DNA of 64,000 nucleotides from Palaemon carinicauda (taxonomy: Eukaryota; Arthropoda; Malacostraca; Decapoda; Palaemonidae): NCBI RefSeq assembly GCF_036898095.1, contig NC_090766.1:34945484-35009483 (forward strand). Direction: 5' to 3'. Positions 9,840 to 20,528 of this stretch are shown here, one piece after another. Numbering within the stretch: the stretch's first letter is position 1; every line of letters begins with the position of its first letter. The notes under the pieces are model-generated. The model was not told where the DNA came from and searched no databases. It worked only from the letters and a program-made list of their open reading frames with translations. Position numbers and translations under genes: made by a program.

Positions 9840-10968
9840 TGGTAAGTGGTATGTGTATTTCGTAGGGCGTAACCCCAACACAAATAAGGAATTTTGTATT
9901 TCAACTTTCTGAACTTCAGTGTGCAAAAATTGAAGAGTTTATACTTGGTAAAGTGTGTGTTAGGATAGGAAATGAAGTGAGTGAGTGGTTTCCATCGAGA
10001 GTGGGGCTGAGACAGTGATGTGTGATGACGCTATGGTTGTTCATTTTTGTTGTTGATAGAGTTGTAAGAGAGATGAATGCTCGAGTGGTTGATCGAGGGT
10101 TGAAACTGATAGAAGAGAATAATCATGAGTGGAGGTGAATCAGTTCTTGATTGCGTATGATACTGTATTAGTTGGAGACTTGGAGGAGAAGCTGGTCCAA
10201 TTAGTGATTGAGTTTGGAAGGGTGTGTGAGAGAAGGAAGATGAGAATTAATATGGGTAAGAGTAAGTTTATGAGATGCACAAGAAGGGAGGGTGGTGCTA
10301 GATTGAATGTCATGTTAAATAGAGAGTTACTTAAGGAAGTAGATCATTTTAATTACTTAGCGTCTGTTGTTGCTGAAAATGGTGGAGTGGGAGCAGATGT
10401 ACATGAGAGAGTGAATGAAGGATGTAAAGTGATGGGGGCCAGTGAAAGGAATGGCAAAGAATAGAAGGCTAAAATGAATGTAAAGAAAATTTGTATGAGA
10501 GAGTGATTGTAACAAGTCTGTTCTATGGATCGTAGTGTGGTAGATGAAAGTAACAACTCTGATCTATGGATCGTACTGGTGACGGGTGAAAGTGACGAAG
10601 AGACAGAAATTGAAAGTGTTCAAGATGAAGTGTCTAAGGAGTATGACTGGTGTATCTCGATTAGAGTTAAGAATGCACTAGCGAGCATGAAAACAAGTGC
10701 AAGGAAGGAATTAGCAGCTAGAAGGGGTATGAATATGTTGAGGTGGTTTGGCCACGTAGAGAGAATGAAAATAGGCATCTGCTGAAGAAGGCGATGAATG
10801 CATGTGTTGATAGGAGAAGTACAAGAGGAAAGCAGTACCAACCAAACTCGGTTGAACTCCTCGTCAGGCAGGGAAGAACAAAGAGAATAAAAATCCCCTT
10901 ATGTTATCATTTATGACGGCTACCCCAAAAATTGGTGGAAGTGCCATGGTAGATAGATAGATAGATAT
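9840..10968 (+). pseudogene. LINE-2 reverse transcriptase relic, U2
   Basis: Plus-strand non-LTR RT C-terminal half. Visible blocks are VCVRIGNEVSEWFP, the palm block around GLRQ (followed here by an in-frame stop), VNQFLIAYDTVLVGD, FGRVCERRKMRINMGKSKFM, and a late block MLRWFGHVERM at about 10733-10770. The usual FADD catalytic motif reads IAYD, so the first catalytic Asp is lost. A missing G near 10130 shifts the frame. The 3' end has the GGCTACCCCAAAAATTGG-type UTR and a GATA tail ending near 10968. The element is dead and 5'-truncated. Confidence 0.85.
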
Positions 10969-11058
10969 CTCTCAGTGACCAATCTACAAATTGCTGTTGT
11001 ATGTATTATATATAAGATATACATAATTTATGTGTATTATTATAATATAGATAATATA

Positions 11059-11061
<3 letters not shown>

Positions 11062-11101
<40 letters not shown>
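11062..11101. repeat. (AT)n microsatellite, U2
   Basis: About 20 uninterrupted AT dinucleotides, the shortest of the five equivalent tracts. Confidence 0.97.
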
Positions 11102-11105
<4 letters not shown>

Positions 11106-11208
11106 TATATATAATGCGTTTATATGTATAATTTCTTTATTGATTCAATAATTTCTTTTTCTTATAGTAATGATCATGTGTTAACCGTATATAAAATCTT
11201 TCAAAGTT

Positions 11209-11233
11209 ATTATTATTATTATTATTATTATTA

Positions 11234-11285
<52 letters not shown>

Positions 11286-11928
11286 ATGCTAAGCTAAAAC
11301 CCTAGTTGGAAAAGCACGATGCTATGAGCCCAGGGGCCCCAACAGGGAAAATAGCCCAGTGAGGAAAGGAAATAAGGAAAAATAAAATATTTTAAGAATA
11401 GTAACAATAATAAAATAAATATTTCCTATTTAAATTATAAAAACTTCAACAAAACAAGAGAACGAGAAACCAGATAGAAAAGTGTGTTCGAGTGTACCCT
11501 CAAGCAAGAGAACTCTAACCCAAGGCAGTGTAAGACCATGGTACAGAGGTTATGGCACTACCCAAGACTAGAGAACAATGGTTTGATTTTGGAGTGTCCT
11601 TCTCCTAGAAGAGCTGTTTACCATAGCTAAAGAGTGTCTTCTACCCTTACCAAGAGGAAAGTAGCCACTGAACAATTATAGTGCAGTAGTTAACCCCTTG
11701 GGTGAAGAAGAATGGTTTGGTAACCATAGTGTTGTCAGGTGTATGAGGACAGAGGAGAATCTGTAAAGAATAGGCCAGACTATTCGGTGTCTGTGTAGGC
11801 AAAGGGAAAGAACCGTAACCAAAGAGAACGGTCCTATGTAGTACGGTGTGGCCAGTCAAAGAACCCCATAACTCTCTAGCGGTAGTATCCCAACGGGCGG
11901 CTGGTGCCCAGGCCAACCTACTACCTCC
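11209..11928 (-). mobile_element. LINE-1 3' end insertion with (TAA)n tail, U2
   Basis: About 720 bp flanked by AAGTT at 11204-11208 and 11929-11933, a likely 5-bp target-site duplication. The left end is an (ATT)n run of about 75 bp, the tail of a minus-strand element, followed by its 3' end (GCTAAAACCCTAGTTGG on the plus strand). U4 and U6 lack it at the same place. A minus-strand open frame at 11647-11916 recurs in U3 and U5, but it probably belongs to the element's own 3' region. Confidence 0.85.
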
Positions 11929-12112
11929 AAGTTACCTATAAAATACATTTATAAATTTCTAGATGCCAATCCCATATTAAAGAATTAGCCTTTGTTAAGG
12001 ATATTAGATTTACATCAATATTTTCATCCATGTTTATACGTGAAAAAAATAACCAGACGTCCAGTCCAAGTACTAGGAATCAGGTCCAACAATTATTAGC
12101 TGGTGGGAAATG

Positions 12113-12120
12113 TGACGTCA
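12113..12120. promoter_or_regulatory. CRE-type palindrome TGACGTCA (first), U2
   Basis: Perfect 8-bp CREB/ATF consensus. Equivalent sites: 24383, 33324, 45615 and 55605. Confidence 0.45.
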
Positions 12121-12194
12121 ATGGGGCATATGTTTTATATTAAACCGGTTCATGGAAAAAGAATAGGGTTTTGGAAGCGAGGCTTTGGCTCTGA

Positions 12195-12202
12195 TGACGT
12201 CA
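12195..12202. promoter_or_regulatory. CRE-type palindrome TGACGTCA (second), U2
   Basis: Second perfect site, 82 bp from the first. Equivalent sites: 24465, 33406, 45697 and 55687, always at the same 82-bp spacing although the bases between vary. Confidence 0.45.
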
Positions 12203-12618
12203 TCACTGTTTGGGAGTGCTGGACCAGTTTTTACTAGATCTTGGTCCAGTCAGGAAGATAGCCATTGGTTACAGTTGATGCTCGTGAATAGTGTGTGCCT
12301 ATGTGGCACCGGGAATAGAGAGTGAGATGTCGTACACGTAATGCAAGGCCGAACAAGCGTTGAGAGTGCCTCAGATAAAACCGTAAAGATGTAAATGAAT
12401 CCATTCTACCTATCAGTCGACTACTTCGTCAGGCAGCTAGTGTGAAAGGGACCGTAGTATCTTAAGGTGTTTTCATGTTGCAAAGTATTCACTCAATAAT
12501 TAGATTCCTGTTAAATGCTGATATATAAAACAATGTAACTAATATATTTTGCTCCTTTTATCAAGATGAAGACCATATTAAAAAATAATAATTGGTGTAG
12601 AATTGCACGGCATTTGCA

Positions 12619-14348
12619 ATAATATTATTACTTATTACTAGCTGAGCTACAACCCTATTTGGAAAAGTAGGATGCAACATGCCTAAGGGCTCGTACTGGG
12701 AAAAATAGCCCAATGAGGAAAGAAAATTAGGAAATAAACTACAAAAGAAGTAATGAACAATTAAAACAATTTTTTAAAGAACAGTAACACCATTAAAACA
12801 TCTTTCATATATAAACTATAAAAAGAAACTTATGTCAACCATTTCAAAGTAAAAACATGTGCTGCAAAATTTGAATATTTGAAGTTCCACTGGTTTAACT
12901 ACCAGATTAGGAAGATCATTCCAGAAATTTGTCCCTGCTGGAATACAGCATTTAGATTACTGTGCTATTGAGCCTTATGATGGAGAAGGCATAATTATCA
13001 GAATAAACTGCATTCCTATTATTACGAAAAGGATGGTTCTGAATGTAAAGGACGACCAGAATTATGAAAACCTTGTGTACCATGCATGACGAACTAATTG
13101 AACGATGCAGCCAGAGATTGAATTCTAGGTCAAGGAATAAGAAAGTTTATAGGCTGTAAGTTCCTGTCCAACAAATTAAGATGAAGTTCGGCAGCTGAAG
13201 ACCAGACAGGAGAACAATACTTGAAACAATGTATAATGAAAGAATTAAAACACTTCTTCAGAATAGAGTGATCACCGAAAATCTTAAAAAACTTTCTCAA
13301 TGAGTCATTTTTTGTGTAATTGAAGAAGACACAGACCCAATGTGTTTCTCAAAAGTTAATTTGCTGTCGAAATATTATCAATACTGATATTCGGGTTTAG
13401 GGAGCCACTATCCTTGACCTACTTACGATCATACTTTGAGTTTTGGTAGGGTTCAACTTCATACCCCATAATTTGCACCATGCACCAATTTTAGCTAGAG
13501 CTCTGTTAAGGTATTCAGCAACCCCAGAACTATATTCAGGAGATGGAATTGTTGCAAAGAGAGTATCATCATCTGCATATGCAACGAGCTTTGTTTTTCT
13601 AGGCCAAACTACATGTTATGTGTATATAATATATAGTAATGAGCCAAGAACACTACCCTGAGGAACAAGTAGTACATTCCTATATTCACTATGGTACCCC
13701 TCAACAACAACTCTATGTGACCAATTGCTTGAAAGTTCAATAATTATTATAAATAATACCCACCCAATCCTAACGTTTTCAGTTTGAAAGCAAGGTCATC
13801 ATGATTAACATGGTCGAATGCAGTACTAAAATAAAGGCCAATCATATGAACCTCTTGACCACAATCAAGGGATTTCTGTATAGCATTGGAGATGCTACAG
13901 AGGGTATCCCGTGCTCCAAGGCTTTTACGAAAGCTAAATATCAAATTAGAGAACACATGGTATGTTCAGTATACCTATTTAGATGTTATGACGAAAGACA
14001 TTCTAAATTTTTGAATAATATGGGAATTACTGAAATTATGCAGTAATCAGCGTGACTTTACCTACGTCAAACGCATTTAGATATTGGAGTAACATTACCA
14101 ATTCTCCATCAAGTGCGAAAAGAACCCCTATTCGCTTTCTTGCGGAAAGTAACAAATAATTCAGAAGCAAGTAATGTGCAGTCTTTATAAAAAGACAAAG
14201 AAAAAATATAATTTTGGTCTACACCTCCCTGAACATTAAGGAGAGCTTTAATTTCACGAGATCGAAAAGCTAAATTAGTTGGTTTAGCCTCAGGAAAACA
14301 GGAATGAGGATGATCAAGTTTCTCATTACTCTGCTTACGTTTTTTACT
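12619..14348 (-). pseudogene. LINE-1 reverse transcriptase relic, U2 (diverged version)
   Basis: Minus-strand non-LTR element running from its N-terminal RT region (about 14300) to its 3' end and short TAA tail (about 12620-12640). A 69-codon open block at 13747-13956 shows FSFRKSLGARDTLCSISNA and FSTAFDHVNHDDLAFKLK, the RT fingers and palm-A region; motif C (YADDD) is near 13566-13580. It lacks the ILGVILDSKLTF segment kept in U6. It differs at many bases from the otherwise similar relics in U3-U6. Confidence 0.85.
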
Positions 14349-14510
14349 GTGTGGTTAAAAATGTGGTTTTTAATAGAAATCATTCCCTTTATCGTGTATA
14401 TTTATTTTAGATAATTTAGTTTGTTCGGTGCTGATGCTTTCAAATTTTCTCTATCTATGTATATATATTATAGTTTTTTTTGGACAAAGGTGTCATCAAA
14501 AAGATAATCA

Positions 14511-14607
14511 AGTAACCAGAAAAATACTAAAGGTTTTCATTTTTGGAAAGGTTAAGATGATCAAGAAGTAGCCAGTAAAGTACTAAAGGTTTTCATTTTT
14601 AGAAAAT
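14511..14607. repeat. 55-56 bp tandem repeat, two copies, U2
   Basis: Same repeat as at 4559, but one copy fewer than in U1 and U3-U6. Confidence 0.9.
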
Positions 14608-15353
14608 TTTTCTTTAGAGAATTTTGTTATTTCACCTGAATAGAAGATCCACCAATAGATTCGTTTTACTTTTTACAATAGTTTTGAAACAAATATATTC
14701 AGTACATTAAATAAAAAAAGAACTTATTATATATAACGAAAGGGGATAAAGATAGTATATTAATGATGCAGCAATACTGATTTAATTATAAAGTAATGAT
14801 GGACAAGTTATAAAGGAAACATTACATCGAAAGGGTCTTAGATACGAAAGAAAAATTAATGAGAGAAAAATACAATACAAATATCACGATTTTTTCTGTG
14901 ATATTTTTACTCTTTGGAATATTCAAGAACACTTGTAAAATAATAATAATTCATAATCAGGAAAAGAATCCAACAGTAATTATGCTTCAGAAAAAAGGTA
15001 GAAATATACTACTCTAATTAAAGGAAACATTCTGCCATCTATTTTGAAAGTATGATTGATTAATTGATTGATTGATCATGAATTATCTGGCATCCTGATT
15101 GAAAGTATGAATAGTTAATTTTGTTTATGATATATTCTTTACATAACATTAAAAAGTGAATTTCATGCCAGTGTTAACTTTAGTTTGATGCAAACAATGT
15201 CCCCCAAAAAATGTTTCCTTTAAAAGAAAAAGGTCATGTTATTAATAAGTCAGTAGTAAAGTAGGACCGGAATAGTAGAAATGTTTGCTCATTTAAACTG
15301 AACTGATTCTTAATCAGAAATTAGAATCAGCAGAAACTGCAGTGAAGCAATGA

Positions 15354-15359
15354 TTTATT
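15354..15359 (-). promoter_or_regulatory. Putative polyadenylation signal AATAAA, U3
   Basis: 80 bases downstream (minus strand) of the stop at 15439-15441. Confidence 0.55.
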
Positions 15360-15438
15360 GACTGTGTCATTGAAACATGCATTTGGAAACGGTTGAAGTT
15401 GTGCCGATGATATTTCCTGCAGTCGAACCTGGGGTAGT

Positions 15439-18400
15439 TTAAGTGGCACTGGTAGATATAGTTGTACCTGTAGTAGTAGCAGTGGTAGTTCCAGTAGTAG
15501 TAGCAGTGGTAGTTCCTGTTGTTGTACCAGTGGTAGTAGCAGTTGTAGTTCCTGTAGTTGTACCAGTGGTTGTACCAGTAGTAGTTCCTGTAGTAGTACC
15601 AGTGGTAGTAGCAGTGGTAGTTCCTGTAGTAGTACCAGTTGTAGTACCAGTTGTAGTAGCAGTGGTAGTTCCTGTAGTAGTACCAGTGGTAGTTCCTGTA
15701 GTAGTACCTGTAGTAGTACCAGTGGTAGTTCCCGTAGTTGTACCATTGGTAGTAGCAGTTGTAGTTCCTGTAGTTGTACCAGTAGTAGTAGCAGTGGTAG
15801 TTCCTGTAGTTGTACCAGTAGTAGTTCCTGTAGTAGTACCAGTGGTAGTAGCAGTGGTTGTTCCTGTAGTAGTACCAGTGGTAGTTCCTGTAGTAGTACC
15901 TGTGGTAGTTCCTGTAGTTGTACCAGTGGTAGTTCCAGTAGTTGTACCAGTGGTAGTTCCTGTAGTTGTACCAGTGGTAGTTCCCATAGTTGTACCAGTG
16001 GTAGTAGCAGTTGTAGTTCCTGTAGTTGTACCAGTAGTAGTAGCAGTGGTAGTTCCTGTAGTTGTACCAGTAGTAGTTCCTGTAGTAGTACCAGTGGTAG
16101 TAGCAGTGGTTGTTCCTGTAGTAGTACCAGTGGTAGTTCCTGTAGTAGTACCTGTGGTAGTTCCTGTAGTTGTACCAGTGGTAGTTCCAGTAGTTGTACC
16201 AGTGGTAGTTCCTGTAGTAGTACCAGTGGTAGTTCCCGTAGTTGTACCAGTGGTATTAGCAGTTGTAGTTCCTGTAGTTGTACCAGTAGTAGTAGCAGTG
16301 GTAGTTCCTGTAGTTGTACCAGTAGTAGTTCCTGTAGTAGTACCAGTGGTAGTTCCTGTAGTAGTACCTGTGGTAGTTCCTGTAGTTGTACCAGTGGTAG
16401 TTCCTGTAGTTGTACCAGTAGTAGTTCCTGTAGTTGTACCAGTGGTAGTAGCAGTGGTAGTTCCTGTAGTAGTACCAGTGGTAGTTCCTGTAGTAGTACC
16501 TGTGGTAGTTCCTGTAGTCGTACCAGTGGTAGTTCCAGTAGTTGTACCAGTGGTAGTATCAGTTGTAGTTCCTGTAGTTGTACCAGTGGTAGTAGCAGTG
16601 GTAGTTCCTGTAGTAGTACCAGTGGTAGTAGCAGTGGTAGTTCCTGTAGTAGTACCAGTGGTAGTAGCAGTGGTAGTTCCTGTAGTTGTACCAGTGGTAG
16701 TAGCAGTGGTAGTTCCTGTAGTAGTAGCAGTGGTAGTTCCTGTAGTAGTACCCGTGGTAGTTCCTGTAGTTGTACCAGTGGTAGTAGCTGTGGTAGTTCC
16801 TGTAGTAGTACCAGTGGTAGTACCAGTGGTAGTTCCTGTAGTTGTACCAGTGGTAGTAGCAGTGGTAGTTCCTGTAGTAGTACCAGTGGTAGTTCCTGTA
16901 GTAGTACCTGTGGTAGTAGCAGTGGTAGTTCCTGTAGTAGTACCAGTGGTAGTTCCTGTAGTAGTACCAGTGGTAGTAGCAGTGGTAGTTCCTGTAGTAG
17001 TACCAGTGGTAGTTCCTGTAGTTGTACCAGTGGTAGTAGCAGTGGTAGTTCCTGTAGTAGTACCAGTGGTAGTTCCTGTAGTAGTACCAGTGGTAGTAGC
17101 AGTGGTAGTTCCTGTAGTAGTACCAGTGGTAGTACCTGTAGTAGTACCTGTGGTAGTTCCTGTAGTAGTACCAGTGGTAGTTCCTGTAGTAGTACCTGTG
17201 GTGGTTCCTGTAGTAGTACCAGTGGTAGTAGCAGTGGTAGTTCCTGTAGTAGTACCAGTGGTAGTTCCTGTAGTTGTACCAGTGGTAGTAGCAGTGGTAG
17301 TTCCTGTAGTAGTACCAGTGGTAGTAGCAGTGGTAGTTCCTGTGGTAGTACCAGTGGTAGTAGCAGTGGTAGTTCCTGTAGAAGTCCCAGTGGTAGTAGC
17401 AGTGGTAGTTCCTGTAGTTGTACCAGTGGTTGTACCAGTAGTAGTTCCTGTAGTAGTACCAGTGGTAGTAGCAGTGGTAGTTCCTGTAGTTGTACCAGTG
17501 GTAGTAGCAGTGGTAGTTCCTGTAGTAGTACCAGTGGTAGTTCCTGTAGTAGTACCTGTTGTAGTTCCTTTAGTAGTACCAGTGGTAGTTCCTGTAGTTG
17601 TACCAGTAGTAGTAGCAGTGGTAGTTCCTGTAGTTGTACCAGTAGTAGTTCCTGTAGTAGTACCAGTGGTAGTAGCAGTGGTAGTTCCTGTAGTTGTACC
17701 AGTGGTAGTAGCAGTGGTAGTTCCTGTAGTAGTACCAGTGGTAGTTCCTGTAGTAGTACCAATGGTAGTTCCTGTAGTAGTACCTGTGGTAGTTCCTGTA
17801 GTCGTACCAGTGGTAGTTCCCGTAGTTGTACCAGTGGTAGTAGCAGTTGTAGTTCCTGTAGTTGTACCAGTGGTAGTAGCAGTGGTAGTTCCTGTAGTAG
17901 TACCAGTGGTAGTAGCAGTGGTAGTTCCTGTAGTAGTACCAGTGGTAGTTCCTGTAGTAGTACCAGTGGTCGTAGCAGTGGTAGTTCCTGTAGTTGTACC
18001 AGTGGTAGTAGCAGTGGTAGTTCCTGTAGTTGTACCAGTGGTAGTTCCCGTAGTTGTACCTGTGGTAGTAGCAGTTGTAGTTCCTGTAGTTGTACCAGTG
18101 GTAGTAGCAGTGGTAGTTCCTGTAGTAGTACCAGTGGTAGTAGCAGTGGTAGTTCCTGTAGTAGTACCAGTGGTCGTAGCAGTGGTAGTTCCTGTAGTTG
18201 TACCAGTGGTAGTAGCAGTGGTAGTTCCAGTAGTAGTACCAGTGGTAGTTCCTGTAGTAGTACCTGTGGTAGTTCCCGTAGTTGTACCAGTGGTAGTAGC
18301 AGTTGTAGTTCCTGTAGTTGTACCAGTGGTAGTTCCTGTAGTTGTACCAGTGGTAGTAGCAGTGGTAGTTCCTGTAGTAGTACCAGTGGTAGTAGCAGTG

Positions 18401-20528
18401 GTAGTTCCTGTAGTAGTACCAGTTGTAGTAGCAGTAGTAGTTCCTGTAGTTGTACCAGTGGTTGTACCAGTAGTAGTTCCTGTAGTAGTACCAGTGGTAG
18501 TAGCAGTGGTAGTCCCTGTCGTTGTACCAGTGGTAGTAGCAGTGGTAGTTCCTGTAGTAGTACCAGTGGTAGTAGCAGTGGTACTTCCTGTAGTAGTAGC
18601 AGTGGTAGTAGCAGTGGTAGTTCCTGTGGTAGTACCAGTGGTAGTAGCAGTGGTAGTTCCTGTAGAAGTACCAGTGGTTGTAGCAGTGGTAGTTCCTGTA
18701 GTTGTACCAGTGGTTGTACCAGTAGTAGTTCCTGTAGTAGTACCAGTGGTACTAGCAGTGGTAGTTCCTGTAGTTGTACCAGTGGTAGTAGCAGTGGTAG
18801 TTCCAGTAGTAGTACCAGTGGTAGTTCCTGTAGTAGTACCCGTGGTAGTTCCTGTAGTCGTACCAGTGGTAGTTCCCGTAGTGGTACCAAAGGTACCAGT
18901 GGTAGTAGCAGTTGTAGTTCCTGTAGTTGTACCAGTACTAGTAGCAGTGGTAGTTCCTGTAGTTGTACCAGTAGTAGTTCCTGTTGTAGTACCAGTGGTA
19001 GTAGCAGTGGTAGTTTCTGTAGTTGTACCAGTGGTAGTAGCAGTGGTAGTTCCTGTAGTAGTACCAGTGGTTGTACCAGTAGTAGTTCCTGTAGTAGTAC
19101 CAGTGGTAGTAGCAGTGGTAGTTCCTGTAGTTGTACCAGTGGTAGTAGCAGTGGTAGTTCCTGTAGTTGTACCAGTGGTAGTAGCAGTGGTAGTTCCTGT
19201 AGTTAAACCAGTGGTAGTAGCAGTGGTAGTTCCTGTAGTCATACCTGTGGTAGTTCCTGTAGTAGTACCTGTGGTAGTTCCTGTAGTCGTACCAGTGGTA
19301 GTTCCCGTAGTTGTACCAGTGGTAGTAGCAGTTGTAGTTCCTGTAGTTGTACCAGTGGTAGTAGCAGTGGTAGTTCCTGTAGTTGTACCAGTGGTAGTAG
19401 CAGTGGTAGTTCCTGTAGTTGTACCAGAGGTAGTAGCAGTGGTATTTCCTGTAGTTGTACCAGTGGTAGTAGCAGTGGTAGTTCCTGTAGTCGTACCTGT
19501 GGTAGTTCCTGTAGTAGTACCTGTGGTAGTTCCTGTAGTCGTACCAGTGGTAGTTCCCGTAGTTGTACCAGTGGTAGTAGCAGTGGTAGTTCCTGTAGTA
19601 GTACCAGTGGTAGTAGCAGTGGTAGTTCCTGTAGTAGTACCAGTGGTAGTAGCAGTGGTAGTTCCTGTAGTAGTACCAGTGGTAGTAGCAGTGGTAGTTC
19701 CTGTAGTAGTACCAGTGGTAGTTCCCGTAGTTGTACCAGTGGTAGTTCCCGTAGTTGTACCAGTGGTAGTAGCAGTTGTAGTTGCTGTAGTTGTACCAGT
19801 GGTAGTAGCAGTGGTAGTTCCTGTAGTAGTTCCAGTGGTAGTAGCAGTGGTAGTTCCTGTAGTAGTACCAGTGGTTGTACCAGTAGTAGTTCCTGTAGTA
19901 GTACCAGTGGTAGTAGCAGTGGTAGTTCCTGTAGTTGTACCAGTGGTAGTTCCTGTAGTTGTATCAGTGGTAGTAGCAGTGGTAGTTCCTGTAGTTGTAC
20001 CAGTGGTAGTAGCAGTGGTAGTTCCTGTAGTGTTACCAGTGGTAGTAGCAGTGGTAGTTCCTGTAGTTGTACCAGTGGTAGTAGCAGTGGTAGTTCCTGT
20101 AGTTGTACCAGTGGTAGTAGCAGTGGTAGTTCCTGTAGTTGTACCAGTGGTAGTAGCAGTGGTAGTTCCTGTAGTAGTACCAGTGGTAGTAGCAGTGGTA
20201 GTTCCTGTAGTAGTACCAGTGGTAGTAGCAGTGGTAGTTCCTGTAGTTGTACCAGTGGTAGTTCCTGTAGTTGTATCAGTGGTAGTAGCAGTGGTAGTTC
20301 CTGTAGTAGTACCAGTAGTAGTAGCAGTGGTAGTTCCTGTAGTAGTTCCTGTTGTAGTAGCAGTAGTAGTTCCAGTAGTAGTACCAGTGGTAGTTCCTGT
20401 AGTAGTACCAGTGGTAGTAGCAGTTGTAGTTCCTGTAGTAGTCCCAGTGGTAGTTCCTGTAGTACTTCCTGTAGTAGTAGCAGTAGTAGTTCCAGTAGTA
20501 GTACCAGTGGTAGTATCTGTCGTTGATC
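15439..20528 (-). CDS. Threonine-rich mucin-like terminal exon, copy 3 (~1,696 residues)
   Basis: Longest copy with both ends visible. The phase of the threonine frame is unbroken from the first complete codon after the putative acceptor (minus strand ATTACAAG, then GA-TCA-ACG-ACA-GAT, giving S-T-T-D) to ISTSAT and TAA at 15439-15441, about 5.09 kb. Tetrapeptides TTTG and TTTA alternate, often as a 36-bp set TTTA-TTTG-TTTG. Near 19204 a change makes a stop in the competing leucine frame but only Leu (TTA) in the threonine frame. No ATG precedes the repeat in this frame, so translation must start in an unseen upstream exon. A secreted or membrane-bound mucin is the natural inference; no anchor, chitin-binding or cysteine-rich domain is visible in this exon. 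Confidence 0.7.

Larger units (their letters stand above)
11934..12618. other. Conserved non-repeat segment with paired TGACGTCA sites, U2
   Basis: About 690 bp, well conserved in U2-U6 and not recognised as a mobile element. It carries two perfect cAMP-response-element-type palindromes 82 bp apart and an inverted repeat, CTGGACCA (12219-12226) with TGGTCCAG (12242-12249). A 58-codon minus-strand frame from about 12396 is broken in other units, so I do not call a gene. Relative to the minus-strand mucin exon it lies about 4 kb upstream. Confidence 0.5.
4992..14887. repeat. Tandem megarepeat unit U2 (mosaic)
   Basis: About 9.9 kb. Its mucin exon and the sequence up to about 9840 resemble U4/U6 (short type). 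From about 10250 the LINE-2 relic and the extra LINE-1 insertion resemble U3/U5 (long type). The LINE-1 RT relic at 12619-14348 differs from all other copies, so U2 is not a simple copy of any one unit. Confidence 0.85.
14349..15438. other. Intergenic stretch and 3' flank of mucin-like exon 3
   Basis: AT-rich, with the two-copy 55-bp repeat at the left and the putative 3' UTR of copy 3 at the right. No gene seen. Confidence 0.65.

Noticed and set aside
11647..11916. Minus-strand 83-89 codon frame conserved in U2, U3 and U5 as a host gene
   Set aside because: It lies wholly inside the LINE-1 3' end insertion, so conservation only reflects recent duplication.
12240..12396. Minus-strand 58-codon frame in the conserved segment
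   Set aside because: Start or frame is lost in U3, U4 and U6.
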